Shown here: positions 8,301 through 17,242 of the stretch, one piece after another
How positions within the stretch are numbered: position 1 is the first letter of the stretch
Layout of the letters: every line of letters begins with the position of its first letter
Assembly: GCF_900230185.1 (NCBI RefSeq)
Contig: NZ_OCSR01000001.1
Span: 2,914,001-2,978,000 of the forward strand
Reading direction: 5' to 3'
From: Burkholderia sp. OK233
Lineage (GTDB): Bacteria > Pseudomonadota > Gammaproteobacteria > Burkholderiales > Burkholderiaceae
Length of the DNA stretch: 64,000 nucleotides
Translations under genes and position numbers: made by a program
The notes under the pieces: model-generated
The model's input: only the letters and a program-made list of their open reading frames with translations
The model's database searches: none
What the model was told of the DNA's origin: nothing

Positions 8301-9206
8301 ATGAAGGACCGCGTAAATGAATCAGTCAGTGCCGGTTACCGTTCGGTGTTTCGACCGGGCCTGTTTGACGGAAAAGTTGTGATGGTGACCGGTGCCGGAA
8401 GTGGCCTTGGTCGCTGCACGGCGCACGAGCTTACCTCACTGGGCGCGACGCTGATCATGGTCGGACGGAATCCGGACAAACTGACTGCGGTTCGTGACGA
8501 GCTTAATGTGGACTATCCGGAAAGTGCGGACCGAATCGGCTTATATGCTTGCGATATTCGCGATGAAGCCAGCGTGAAACAGACGGTTGCGGCGGCTCTC
8601 GCGGACTTCGGTCGCATCGATGGCCTGTTTAACTGTGCCGGCGGACAATTCCCGGCAAAGCTGGAAAAAATCTCACTGAATGGCTGGGACGCTGTAGTGC
8701 GTAACAACCTGCATGGGACATTCCTCATGTCGCGGGAGTGCTTTACCCAATGGATGGCGGGTCACGGTGGTGCGATCGTGAATATGCTCGCGGATATTTG
8801 GGGGGGCATGCCCGGAATGGGGCATTCGGGCGCCGCACGGGCGGGTGTCTGGAACTTGACCGAGACAGCAGCCTGTGAATGGGGGCATGCCGGCGTTCGG
8901 GTGAACGCCGTGGCGCCGGGGTGGATCGCCTCCGCAGGCATGGACAGCTATAACGAAGAATACCAGGCATTGCTTCGCCAACTGAAGTATAAAGTGCCGC
9001 TTCAACGTTTTGGTACCGAATCTGAGCTCGCGAGCGCTGCGGTTTTCCTACTTTCGGAGGCCTCGGCCTTCATTAACGGTACAGTGATCCGCGTGGACGG
9101 CGGGGTTCCCAACGCCCGACATTCCTGGCCGCTCGCCAACGCTGAGCGAATCACCGAATATAACGGGTTCCCTCGCTACGAACCGCCTAAAGGGCTCCAG
9201 GACTAA
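8301..9206 (+). CDS. SDR-family oxidoreductase, PECR/AtuG-like enoyl- or dienoyl-CoA reductase type
   Basis: This is a 301-residue short-chain dehydrogenase/reductase. The Rossmann motif GAGSGLG, the NAG-equivalent FNCAGG and the C-terminal VNAVAPGWI and GTVIRVDGG are present. The usual Tyr-x3-Lys pair is replaced by His-x4-Arg in MGHSGAARAGVWNLT, as in peroxisomal trans-2-enoyl-CoA reductase and AtuG-type proteins, which points to acyl-CoA substrates. ATG 8301 has GGAG eight bases upstream; the upstream in-frame extension lacks similarity. It is followed 32 bases later by an acyl-CoA synthetase, so the pair probably activates and then reduces or oxidises a branched or unsaturated acid (inference). 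Confidence 0.83.
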   Translation: MKDRVNESVSAGYRSVFRPGLFDGKVVMVTGAGSGLGRCTAHELTSLGATLIMVGRNPDKLTAVRDELNVDYPESADRIGLYACDIRDEASVKQTVAAALADFGRIDGLFNCAGGQFPAKLEKISLNGWDAVVRNNLHGTFLMSRECFTQWMAGHGGAIVNMLADIWGGMPGMGHSGAARAGVWNLTETAACEWGHAGVRVNAVAPGWIASAGMDSYNEEYQALLRQLKYKVPLQRFGTESELASAAVFLLSEASAFINGTVIRVDGGVPNARHSWPLANAERITEYNGFPRYEPPKGLQD

Positions 9207-9238
9207 GCACAGAGGTACTTTGATGGTTGGGGGCGGAG

Positions 9239-10879
9239 ATGAAGCTAGAAGGACAGACGTACGAGAGTGTTACAGCGGACTTTGCGTGGAATATCCCTGC
9301 AAACTACAACATTGGTGTGGACACCTGCGACAAGTGGGCCGACGGTAGCGGGCGCATTGCCCTCATTTATGAGGACCATGATGGGAAGGCGACGAAGTAT
9401 TCGTTCGATCAGTTGAAATCGCTGTCGGACCGTTTTGCAAATTCGCTTCTGCGTCATGGTGCGCGTCGCGGTGACAGGGTCGCGATTTTCCTTCCCCAGT
9501 CTGCTGAAACGGCGATAGCGCATCTGGCTGTGTACAAAGCGGGCATGATTGCGGTTCCACTCTTTGCCTTGTTCGGCGTCGATGCTATTGAGCACCGCTT
9601 GGGTGACAGCGGCACCGTCGCGCTAATTACCGATCTTTCAGGCGTCGAGAAACTACGGGACATCCGACAGTCGCTGCCAGAACTGCAAAGCATTTATAAC
9701 GTCGACGGTGGGGAGGCGGAAACTCAAGCAGGGATTTATTCGTTCTGGAGCGAGTTGCAAGCTGCGTCCGGTGATTTCACGCCCGTCGAAACGACTGCCG
9801 ATGACCCCGCCGTCATTATTTATACGTCTGGAACTACCGGAAAATCCAAAGGGGCGCTTCATGCCCATCGGGTGCTGCTGGGACATCTTCCGGGCGTCGA
9901 GCTTTCACAGCAAGGATTTCCGATCGATGCAACCTTGATGTGGACCCCTGCTGATTGGGCCTGGATTGGGGGGCTCTTTGATGTCCTGCTCCCGGCGTGG
10001 CATCACGGCGTCCCGGTGCTCGCGAGGCGATTTGCGAAATTTGATGGGGAGGCGGCATTCGATCTGATGGAGCGTCACGGTGTATCGCATACGTTTCTTC
10101 CTCCGACAGCTTTGAAGATGATGCGTACTGTCGAGCGGCCGGAACGCTGGTCGTTGTCGCTTAAATCCGTTGCAAGTGGTGGTGAGACTTTAGGCGAGGA
10201 GCTGATCGAGTGGGGTAGGAACACGCTGGGTGTGACAATCAACGAGTTCTACGGCCAGACCGAGTGCAACGTCGTTCTCTCATCTTGCGCTGCTCTCTAC
10301 GAGCCACACATTGGCGCAATCGGTCGGTGCGTGCCGGGGCATCACGTTAAGATCGTTGATGATGCGGGACAGGAGCAGCCACCCGGGACGATCGGGAATA
10401 TCGGCGTCGAGAGCCCTGACCCTGTCATGTTCCTGGGCTACTGGAAACATGAAGCAGCGACCCGTGAGAAGTATCGGGGCCGGTATCTCGTCACGGGAGA
10501 TCTGGCGACCTGCGATCAGGATGGTTTCTTTCGCTTCGTCGGCCGCGACGATGACGTTATAACGAGCGCAGGATACCGCATCGGACCCGGAGCAATTGAG
10601 GACTCTTTACTGCGCCACCCTGCTGTCTATATGGCTGCGGTTATTGGGGCGCCCGATAGTGCGCGCACAGAGATCGTGATGGCGTTTATCGTCCTCAACC
10701 CAGGGTTTGTCGGTGATGAAAATCTGGCGCGTGATATCCAGCAACATGTGAAAACCCGGCTTGCTGCTCACGAGTATCCTCGCGAAATTCGCTTCGTTGA
10801 AACCTTGCCAATGACCGCCACCGGTAAGGTAATGCGGAAGGAATTGCGTCTGCAAGTTGTCAGCGAAAATGGGACTTAG
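9239..10879 (+). CDS. Acyl-CoA synthetase (AMP-forming, medium-chain MACS-like)
   Basis: This is a 546-residue member of the ANL superfamily that activates a carboxylic acid with ATP and CoA. The P-loop-like box IIYTSGTTGKSKGALHAH, the motif NEFYGQTECN, the hinge segment YLVTGDLATCDQDGFFRFVG, the CoA-binding GYRIGPGAIEDSL and the C-terminal catalytic Lys in TATGKVMRKELR are all intact. Length and the WTPADWAWIGG segment fit the medium-chain acyl-CoA synthetase group. ATG 9239 follows a GGGCGGAG ribosome-binding site directly; a TTG at 9227 is possible. It is cotranscribed with the acyl-CoA-type SDR upstream. The exact acid substrate is unknown. Confidence 0.9.
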   Translation: MKLEGQTYESVTADFAWNIPANYNIGVDTCDKWADGSGRIALIYEDHDGKATKYSFDQLKSLSDRFANSLLRHGARRGDRVAIFLPQSAETAIAHLAVYKAGMIAVPLFALFGVDAIEHRLGDSGTVALITDLSGVEKLRDIRQSLPELQSIYNVDGGEAETQAGIYSFWSELQAASGDFTPVETTADDPAVIIYTSGTTGKSKGALHAHRVLLGHLPGVELSQQGFPIDATLMWTPADWAWIGGLFDVLLPAWHHGVPVLARRFAKFDGEAAFDLMERHGVSHTFLPPTALKMMRTVERPERWSLSLKSVASGGETLGEELIEWGRNTLGVTINEFYGQTECNVVLSSCAALYEPHIGAIGRCVPGHHVKIVDDAGQEQPPGTIGNIGVESPDPVMFLGYWKHEAATREKYRGRYLVTGDLATCDQDGFFRFVGRDDDVITSAGYRIGPGAIEDSLLRHPAVYMAAVIGAPDSARTEIVMAFIVLNPGFVGDENLARDIQQHVKTRLAAHEYPREIRFVETLPMTATGKVMRKELRLQVVSENGT

Positions 10880-11174
10880 TCGTCCAGCTGATATGACTCC
10901 CCGCGTCAATAGGGGTGGGTTTTTAAATTTTATTCATAGGCGTTTTTGAATTTCCTGAGGGCGACGTAGCAGTAAATCTCGACGGTGGATCACGCTGATA
11001 TTCGCGGATTGGGTACCGCATTACAGAGGTCCGTGTCATGAGCCTGCCGCTTTCTTACGCCGCAAGTCGGCCTTGCCGTTGCCAAACTGGAACGCGGATT
11101 ACCCAGATACCGGGCTACGCCGCCTTCAGGAAACTCTCGCAGTGTTTAATCTGTTGGGTGGTGGGAGAAACGCG
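10880..11174. other. Spacer with weak hairpin between synthetase and IS110
   Basis: A short inverted repeat (CCCC at 10899-10902 with GGGG at 10912-10915) followed by a T-run at 10920-10924 could terminate the synthetase transcript. The rest probably includes the 3' end of the IS110 element, whose exact boundary I cannot fix. Confidence 0.4.
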
Positions 11175-12305
11175 TTACGCAGGCTGTTCGCTTTGCGGTA
11201 CCGCCAGGGTCATCCCCATCCGGCCGACGTCCCAGATGAACGCGGCAAGTTCACGAGCTACAGCAATGATTGCAACCTGCCGGCTCTTTCCTCTGGCCAC
11301 GAGCCTGCGATATCGGCCACATAGGCGTAGCTGGGCATCCCAGGCTCGATCGACAATGGGCTTGGGTATGCCTTCCTGCCGGCTCTGTATGTCTTTGCTC
11401 ACGCGCGCCGGATGCTGGTAGCTCCAGGCTGATTCGACCAGCAACTTTCTCGCATAACTATTGCCTGCCTTGGTGATACTGCCCTGGCGCCGTTTGCTAC
11501 CGGATGAATGTTCCGACGGCGTGACGCCCAGCCACGCCATCAACTGCCGCGGGTGTTCAAAGCGCGACAGATCTCCCAGTTCGGACACCAGCCCCACTGC
11601 TGACGTGAACTGGATGCCGCGCATCGCCTGCAACGCCAGCACGACCGGATAGAACCGCCAGCCGGCAACTGCTTCGCGTAGCGCTGCCTCCAGTCGGTCA
11701 CACTGCGCGAGGCGATCTTCGATGGTGCGGCGGTGTTCGTTGAACGCCAGTTGCTGCCAGGCACTGTTGAACGAAAGGGTGCTCAGCCAGCGCCGGTGCG
11801 CGGGCCCCCAGTTCGCCAGGCCGCAGTAACGTACGCCGTGGGAAAGGAGGAAAGACTTCAATCGCTGCCGTGCCTGCTTCAGATCGTCCCGGGCGGACGA
11901 CCACGCCCTGGCCAGATCGCGAAACGCCTCGTCTTCCACGCTCGGCACATGCACTGCGGATAGATCGCCGGCTCGCAGCGAACGCACCAGTTTGAACGCG
12001 TCGCGCCGGTCGGTCTTGACGCGATCACCGGGCTTTCTCGGAATCAACGATGGCGCACACACCATGCTATCGAAGCCTTTCTCGACGAGCCGGCGATTCA
12101 GTCCATAACCACAAGGGCCCGCCTCATAGACAACGTGAACATGCCGAGCCTTGGATTGCAGCCGCTTACATAGACGATCGACTTCTATCTGTGTCGTACC
12201 GATCTTGCCGAACAGTTGAACTTCGTCCAGGCCCATCGCGTAGGCGACCGTGATCGAGTCTTTGTGAACGTCGAGCCCAACGTATAACGTGCTATCTTGG
12301 TTCAT
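11175..12305 (-). CDS. IS110-family transposase
   Basis: This is a 376-residue IS110-group recombinase that works through an RNA-guided DEDD/serine mechanism. The RuvC-like N-terminal domain has YVGLDVHKDSI (first Asp), VVYEAGPCGYGL (Glu) and VKTDRRDAFKL (Asp). The C-terminal Tnp_IS116/IS110 domain has MRGIQFTSAVGLVSELGDL, WLGVTPSEHSSG and GSITKAGNSYARKLLVESAW with the conserved catalytic-type Ser region. The ATG at 12305 is chosen because the family begins two to ten residues before YVGLD; the open frame further upstream belongs to the non-coding leader. IS110 elements lack clear inverted repeats, so the ends are not defined. Confidence 0.9.
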   Translation of the reverse strand: MNQDSTLYVGLDVHKDSITVAYAMGLDEVQLFGKIGTTQIEVDRLCKRLQSKARHVHVVYEAGPCGYGLNRRLVEKGFDSMVCAPSLIPRKPGDRVKTDRRDAFKLVRSLRAGDLSAVHVPSVEDEAFRDLARAWSSARDDLKQARQRLKSFLLSHGVRYCGLANWGPAHRRWLSTLSFNSAWQQLAFNEHRRTIEDRLAQCDRLEAALREAVAGWRFYPVVLALQAMRGIQFTSAVGLVSELGDLSRFEHPRQLMAWLGVTPSEHSSGSKRRQGSITKAGNSYARKLLVESAWSYQHPARVSKDIQSRQEGIPKPIVDRAWDAQLRLCGRYRRLVARGKSRQVAIIAVARELAAFIWDVGRMGMTLAVPQSEQPA

Positions 12306-12480
12306 GCTGGCCTCCGTATCGGAAACAAACCGTCGAGTGGTGGCTCCCGCCACACTCTTGCGGCTCTGGCAACATGCTAACCCGCGCTTCACTTCCCTGC
12401 GGCGGCCAGCCTCGCTGCCACGGGAGTCATACTGACTTACTCTCTGTTCCGAGCAGTCGAAACATCCAGGTACAGAGGAA
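12306..12480 (-). ncRNA. Candidate IS110 bridge-RNA region (5' non-coding end)
   Basis: IS110-group elements encode a structured bridge (seeker) RNA in the non-coding end upstream of the transposase. The segment just upstream of the transposase start is non-coding in character and contains a strong hairpin at 12340-12353 (stem GTGGC/GCCAC) that extends with one bulge through AGTG/CACT. Position and structure fit a bridge RNA; the boundaries and the target- and donor-binding loops are not determined. Confidence 0.4.
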
Positions 12481-12970
12481 ATCATCGAGCCCAAAATGCC
12501 GCTTACAAACGCTTTCCTCGCTCAGCGTTTTACTAGCGCTCAAAGATGTGATGGGAGACGTCGTAGAGACTTGACCGCTCGCGTAGCTGTCACGCGGTAG
12601 CTCGGGGAGCGGCCCTCGGGCGCATCGTATGCGGTGCAAACGCCTGTAGACAACGCTCCAGTCGAGCGGATAAGCGCTTGATTCCAACGGCAGGCGTCCG
12701 ACCATCACCAGCCATTCGACGCGAGTATAGCCGCTGGCTGCGAAGGGTCGAACTGAGCCGGTCGTCGTCAGGCTCAGTGCGGCCACGAGCCGCCGGTCGA
12801 GGTCGCCATCCGATTTGAATAGCCAAGGTCTCGTCCGCCCTCGCTGAATGGCCGGTTTCCGGCGAGCGAATTGCGGTGGTACTGCCTCAACCTGGCCAAC
12901 AACGGCCTGTTGTGAAGGGCCGCTTCGGAGTCGCCTGCACGGAACCCTAGAAGTCTCATCGGACACGAGC
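12481..12970. other. Region flanking the IS110 element, no supported gene
   Basis: A long minus-strand frame (12427-12972) runs through here, but its composition is not protein-like and it overlaps the IS end. I see no gene. Confidence 0.4.
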
Positions 12971-13255
12971 ATGCGCCACTACAACGGACGTTGGACGAAG
13001 ATCGAGGTGACGAGTTTGCCTCGTAGGGAGCTTCCGACTGGTACTTTGAGGTCAGCCCGAAGAAGACCGTAGTGCGGCAGATGGAGGTGTACGACGCGGC
13101 AGTCGTTCTGCAGCACGACCAACAGCATCTTGAGATGATTCGGAGTTGTCACAGACAAGCCGTGCGATGCCGCGCGGTTTCCAGTTGCCGAGATTGCGCG
13201 CAACGATTTCGAGAGGGCATGGTCAACTCATGCTGCCGCGAATCGCCACCCGAGA
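12971..13255 (+). pseudogene. Frameshifted relic of a small conserved protein (DUF6881-like)
   Basis: Three frames together spell a small protein: MRHYNGRWTKIEVTSLPR, then DWYFEVSPKKTVVRQMEVYD (the W codon reads through a different frame), then KPCDAARFPVAEIARNDFER plus AWSTHAAANRH. At least two frameshifts separate the pieces, so the gene is dead unless these are sequencing errors. The middle strand pair YFEVSPKKTVVRQMEVYD resembles DUF6881-type proteins, which often sit in toxin-immunity contexts; this assignment is tentative. Confidence 0.45.
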
Positions 13256-13411
13256 GGGACCGCGCTTGGGGCCAACTGGCTTACGGTCTTCGATTTACAA
13301 ATCAAGGTGATCCATCCTATCCGAAACGGGAAACGCTTGATCGGGTTTGAGGGGCGCGCGGAGCGGCAACTACCAAAGCCTACTGCCCCGCAACGCCCCT
13401 TAACGTCGGTG

Positions 13412-14044
13412 TCAACTTTCTGGCCCCGCGTTTCCACGTCGCGGCTGGAGCACCAGGTCGGCCGCTTCGTCAGCATCTTTCAGGAGCGTCTTGCGCGGCG
13501 TGCCTATCTGCGCACGCATGGTCAGGCCACGAGCAAAATCCGTGACTTGCGTTGCGCGCGCGACTACGGGAAAGTCAGATGCGATTTCTCCCGCGCTGAT
13601 CCCATCCCGGAAACGGCGCTCCACTAGCGCCGTACCGCCAGCGACCGCGCTCTGCAGGAACCGCTGAACCTCAGCGTCGTTCACAAGTGGCGCGACGCAC
13701 ACCATAAGGCAGCCCCGGGCGGACCCTTTCTCGGTCGCACTTTCGACGGCGTACCTCAAAAAGCCCGCGATCGAGTCGCGAAGACTCTGTGGCGAGAGGA
13801 GTGCCTTCGCGGCTCTTGCGCCCTTCCGTTCTGCATATGCCTTAAGGACGCGCAAGAATATCGTCCGCTTGTCGCCGAAGACGGCATACAGGCTCGGCCG
13901 TCCCACGCCCATCCCGGCGACAAGATCGTCGATCGTGACACCATCATAGCCTTTCGACCAGAACACCTGGGTCGCCTTTTCCAGCGCGTCTATCTCGTCG
14001 AAGCTGCGCGGCCGTCCACGCGGCACAGGGAGATTATGAACCAT
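13412..14044 (-). CDS. TetR-family transcriptional regulator
   Basis: This is a 210-residue repressor-type regulator. The N-terminal helix-turn-helix (GVTIDDLVAGMGVGRPSLYA, then VFGDKRTIF) is typical TetR, and the C-terminal part includes GSARGCLMV, a signature of the TetR_C group linked to SDR and redox genes. It diverges from the SDR at 14172, with 127 bases between. A strong promoter and AGTTC-containing sites lie in that gap and again upstream of the SDR at 16057, which suggests this protein represses all three SDR genes. The inducer is unknown; oxidised or reactive carbonyl compounds are a reasonable guess from the targets. Confidence 0.92.
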   Translation of the reverse strand: MVHNLPVPRGRPRSFDEIDALEKATQVFWSKGYDGVTIDDLVAGMGVGRPSLYAVFGDKRTIFLRVLKAYAERKGARAAKALLSPQSLRDSIAGFLRYAVESATEKGSARGCLMVCVAPLVNDAEVQRFLQSAVAGGTALVERRFRDGISAGEIASDFPVVARATQVTDFARGLTMRAQIGTPRKTLLKDADEAADLVLQPRRGNAGPES

Positions 14045-14059
14045 TTAGTTTAAAACTCC

Positions 14060-14088
14060 TTGACACCTGTTAATGCACCAATATATAA
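14060..14088 (+). promoter_or_regulatory. Sigma-70-type promoter for the SDR cluster
   Basis: A consensus -35 TTGACA (14060-14065) is followed after 17 bases by ATATAA (14083-14088). It points toward the SDR at 14172. The putative operator at 14087-14105 overlaps the -10 end and start site, the expected position for repression. Confidence 0.65.
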
Positions 14089-14105
14089 CTGAATAGTTCT
14101 AAATT
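14087..14105. promoter_or_regulatory. Putative TetR operator 1
   Basis: AACTGAATAGTTCTAAATT contains the inverted halves AACT/AGTT and matches the copies at 15954-15972 and 16003-16020 (core A-A-T/C-AGTTC). A further near-palindrome, AGTTTAAAACT, lies at 14047-14057 beside the regulator's start and may serve autoregulation. Confidence 0.5.
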
Positions 14106-14171
14106 AGCAAGTTGGTCCCAGCCTCGCGGGGCCTTACGACTCGACCTTAACCATTTACCACGGAAACGCCC

Positions 14172-15119
14172 TTGGAACATTCGATCGCTCTCGTAACCGG
14201 CACCACCTCCGGACTCGGTCATGCGGCAGCCCGCCTTCTTGCCGGAGCGGGCTGGCGCGAAATCATCATCACCGGGCGCAGCCTGGCTCGAACCCAGGAA
14301 ACGGCCGCACAGCTTGCGGCGGAGACCAAAAGACAGGTCTTCACGCCGCTGGAGCTGGATCTGAACACGCCCGCCAGCGTTCAGTCCGCCCTCGCCGAAC
14401 TGGTCAAGCGAGGTCGGCCGATCGATTTCCTACTGCTCAATGCCGGGATGGTTCCAGGTAAGAAGCGCGTGCTCACCGCGGCGGGCGTCGAGGCTTCTCA
14501 GGCCCCGCTCATTGGCCATCATCAATTGACTGTCGGGTTGCTCCGCGCCAACCTGCTGAGCCCCAACGCGCGGATTGTTATCGCCGGCGCGGAACCTGCC
14601 CGAGGGGGCGTACCCCTGTTCCGCTACACCGACGTGGACGCATTCGCTGCCAAATACCACCAGGGCGACCTGACCGCTGCTATGGAAGCCCTGATTCGCA
14701 ACGGGCCGAACGTGAAGTACGTGCCCAACAACGCGTATGCCGACGCGAAGCTCATTATCGCTTGGTGGGTCGCGGCACTGGCGCGCCGGCTACCCTCCGG
14801 CATGGCCGTGTACGCTGTCTCGCCCGGTGCGGCGACCGACACCAAGGTGGTGCGAAACGCTGGCCCGGCGTTGAAGTATCTGTTTATCCCAATCGCGAAC
14901 CTCATTCCCGGCATGAATCAGACGCCGGAGACCGCGGCCCGTCGGTACCTCCAGGCGTCGGAGTTCGGAACCGACGTCTCAGGGCAATTCTTCGCCTCGG
15001 CTCAAGGGAAGTTCACAGGCCCAATTGAGGCGCAGCGCCACCCACACCTCCACGATGGCGCTAATCAAGAAGCCGCGTGGCAGGCCGTCGTCAACGTCTC
15101 TGGCGTCAACTTGTCTTAA
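14172..15119 (+). CDS. SDR-family NAD(P)-dependent oxidoreductase
   Basis: This is a 315-residue short-chain dehydrogenase of the extended, protochlorophyllide-reductase-like type. The cofactor loop is TGTTSGLG, the NAG motif is LLLNAGMVPG and the catalytic pair is NNAYADAKLIIAWW (Tyr-x3-Lys). A C-terminal GMNQTPETAARRYLQASEF segment is like that of retinol-dehydrogenase-type SDRs. Translation appears to start at TTG 14172, because MEHSIALVTG fits the family N-terminus. It is the first gene after the TetR-controlled promoter, followed by another SDR 50 bases downstream. The substrate is unknown. Confidence 0.87.
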   Translation: MEHSIALVTGTTSGLGHAAARLLAGAGWREIIITGRSLARTQETAAQLAAETKRQVFTPLELDLNTPASVQSALAELVKRGRPIDFLLLNAGMVPGKKRVLTAAGVEASQAPLIGHHQLTVGLLRANLLSPNARIVIAGAEPARGGVPLFRYTDVDAFAAKYHQGDLTAAMEALIRNGPNVKYVPNNAYADAKLIIAWWVAALARRLPSGMAVYAVSPGAATDTKVVRNAGPALKYLFIPIANLIPGMNQTPETAARRYLQASEFGTDVSGQFFASAQGKFTGPIEAQRHPHLHDGANQEAAWQAVVNVSGVNLS

Positions 15120-15169
15120 GCGATCACGAGAGCCACCGGGCTTTGCGCTCAAACGAGAAGGAAACCAAA

Positions 15170-15916
15170 ATGTCACTATTGAAAAACAAGATTGCGGTCG
15201 TCACGGGCGGCACCAGCGGTATTGGCCTCGCGACTGCCAGGAGGTTCGTTGAAGAGGGCGCCTACGTCTTCATCGCCGGTCGCCGCCAGGCCGAACTCGA
15301 AACGGCCGTCGCGGGGATCGGCAGGAACGTCATCGGCGTAAAGACCGACATCTCAAAGCTCGATGACCTCGACCGCTTCTACGAAACCGTCGCGAAGAAG
15401 GGCAAGATCGACGTTATTTTTGCGAGCGCGGCCTTCGTTGAAAAAACGATGACCGCCGAGGCGACGCCCGAGCATTTCGACAATACATTCAACACCAACG
15501 CCCGCGGCACTTATTTCACCGTTCAAAAGGCTCTGCCCCACTTGAATGACGGAGCCTCCATCATCCTCGTGGCGTCCGCCGGAAAGAACAAAGGCTTACC
15601 GGGCCGCAGCACCTACAGCGCCTCCAAGGCGGCGCTGAGGTCACTAGCCCGGACGTGGACCAGCGAGCTTAAAGATCGGAAGATCAGAACCAACGTGTTA
15701 AGCCCCGGCGCCGTCGAAACGCCGATGTTCAACGATCAATACCCCTCTCAGGATGCCGCCGCCGAAGCCCGCAAGCAGATCACTTCGATGACCCCGCTCA
15801 ACCGCCTGGGCCGCCCGGAAGAGATCGCCGCCGCAGCGCTGTTTCTTGCCTCGGACGAAAGCAGCTTCATCGCCGGTATCGACCTTCCGGTCGATGGCGG
15901 ATTAACAGCAGTTTGA
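15170..15916 (+). CDS. SDR-family oxidoreductase
   Basis: This is a classical 248-residue SDR: TGGTSGIGLATARR for cofactor binding, FASAAF at the NAG position, the catalytic Ser in ILVASAG and Tyr/Lys in TYSASKAALRSLAR, and the C-terminal GIDLPVDGG. The upstream NAG motif reads ASAA, a mild deviation. ATG 15170 has a GAGAAGGA ribosome-binding site. It lies 50 bases after the preceding SDR in the same direction, so the two are probably one transcript. It shares about the same layout as the SDR at 16057, consistent with tandem duplication. The substrate is unknown. Confidence 0.88.
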   Translation: MSLLKNKIAVVTGGTSGIGLATARRFVEEGAYVFIAGRRQAELETAVAGIGRNVIGVKTDISKLDDLDRFYETVAKKGKIDVIFASAAFVEKTMTAEATPEHFDNTFNTNARGTYFTVQKALPHLNDGASIILVASAGKNKGLPGRSTYSASKAALRSLARTWTSELKDRKIRTNVLSPGAVETPMFNDQYPSQDAAAEARKQITSMTPLNRLGRPEEIAAAALFLASDESSFIAGIDLPVDGGLTAV

Positions 15917-15953
15917 GCAAAGAACAGAAGCCACCTAGCGGTTACAGTATTTT

Positions 15954-15972
15954 GAATTAAATAGTTCTAATT
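15954..15972. promoter_or_regulatory. Putative TetR operator 2
   Basis: GAATTAAATAGTTCTAATT repeats the ATAGTTCTAA core of the site at 14087-14105. It lies immediately upstream of a TTGACA (15976-15981), a possible -35 element for the SDR at 16057; the matching -10 is weak. Confidence 0.45.
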
Positions 15973-16002
15973 TCCTTGACACGGCCATCACGTCTATTTT
16001 TT

Positions 16003-16020
16003 TACCAAACAGTTCAAAAT
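16003..16020. promoter_or_regulatory. Putative TetR operator 3
   Basis: TACCAAACAGTTCAAAAT carries the same AAxAGTTCxAA core as the two other sites and lies 37 bases before the SDR start at 16057. Confidence 0.4.
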
Positions 16021-16056
16021 CCGCAAAACAACCTCAACCTCGCAAGGAGAATACAC

Positions 16057-16803
16057 ATGAAACGGTATCAAGGTAAAAAGGTGGTAATTATCGGCGGCAC
16101 GAGCGGCATGGGACTCGCGACGGCGAAGATGCTCCTCGATGGAGATGCGCGCGTACTGGTGACGGGTCTCTCGAAGGTCGGCCTGGAATCGGCGCAGAAA
16201 GAGATTGGAAAGAACGCCATCGTGGTTTCGAGCGACGCGCGGTCGTTGACCAACATCGACGCCCTCGCCGCTCAGGTAAAGGCCGAGTTCGACACCATCG
16301 ACCTGCTTTTCGTCAACGCCGGGTTCAGCATTCCAACGCCTGTCGCGAACGTGACAGAGGCCGTCTACGACGAGATGTTCAACCTGAACGCCAAGGGCCC
16401 CTTTTTTGCGGTCCAGAAGCTCGCGCCGCTGATCAATCGGGGAGGCGCTGTCGTCCTCACGACCTCCGTCGCCAACGTCAAGGGACTGCCGGGCCAAGCC
16501 ACATACGGAGCCGCCAAGGCTGCGCTGCGGTCATTCGCCCGGGTGCTTGCCGCCGAGCTGCTTCCTCAGGAGATCCGCGTAAACGCGGTGTCGCCCGGCC
16601 CCATCGACACGGGCATCCTCGAAAAGGTGTTCCCTACGGAAGAGATGCGTACACAGGTCAAGGGGCACACCGTCGGCATTATTCCCATGAAGCGCTTCGG
16701 GACGTCGGAGGAAATCGCCAAGGCCGTCCTATTCCTTGCGTTCGACGCGACCTTCACGAACGGTGCGGAACTGCCGGTTGACGGCGGGTGGTCGCAGCTT
16801 TGA
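16057..16803 (+). CDS. SDR-family oxidoreductase
   Basis: This is a 248-residue classical SDR with GGTSGMGLATAK for cofactor binding, LLFVNAGF, catalytic Ser in VLTTSVANVKG, Tyr/Lys in TYGAAKAALRSFAR and the terminal GAELPVDGGWSQL. ATG 16057 has AAGGAG at good spacing. It has its own upstream region with two copies of the AGTTC operator, so it is likely controlled by the TetR regulator separately from the two SDRs before it. A close paralogue, YkvO- or BacC-like in layout, is at 15170. The substrate is unknown. Confidence 0.88.
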   Translation: MKRYQGKKVVIIGGTSGMGLATAKMLLDGDARVLVTGLSKVGLESAQKEIGKNAIVVSSDARSLTNIDALAAQVKAEFDTIDLLFVNAGFSIPTPVANVTEAVYDEMFNLNAKGPFFAVQKLAPLINRGGAVVLTTSVANVKGLPGQATYGAAKAALRSFARVLAAELLPQEIRVNAVSPGPIDTGILEKVFPTEEMRTQVKGHTVGIIPMKRFGTSEEIAKAVLFLAFDATFTNGAELPVDGGWSQL

Positions 16804-17242
16804 ACGCGGTACAGGCCGCACGCGTCACCAGACGGGGGCTTCACGATGAATAGGTTGGCAGCCATCCGCTACTCGACCGGATGAGCGTCCGCTTCCGGGC
16901 GCTCGGTGCGGCCAGGCCGATGGCAGCTATCGGGTCGGGAGACGCACTGCCGACCGGTCGCTTCCGGGAAGCGGAATTCCACTGGCCGCTTTCCGGCGAT
17001 GCATTTGAAGAGCGGGCTGACGCAACCCGACCCGGAGCGGACAGCCGGGAAATTGGCGCGAACGTCGCATGTCGGACCCGAAGGAGACGACCACGTCGAT
17101 CAAGGTCGTTTGCGAATCGTCTATGCAACACCTTTCAGCGTGCATTGAGCATGTCGGAGTTCAACGCCCATTGCTCATGATCCCGCCATTCACGGTGGCA
17201 AACCAGGACGGCTTCTCTACCGCCCGCGCCGAGTCGCTCTAC
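16804..17242. other. Intergenic region without a supported gene
   Basis: Open frames on both strands lack ribosome-binding sites and family motifs. The sequence resembles the spacer at 5880-6060 in composition. I see no RNA gene or terminator. Confidence 0.45.

Noticed and set aside
12427..12972. 181-codon minus-strand frame beside IS110
   Set aside because: No motif, no ribosome-binding site, and it overlaps the IS non-coding end.
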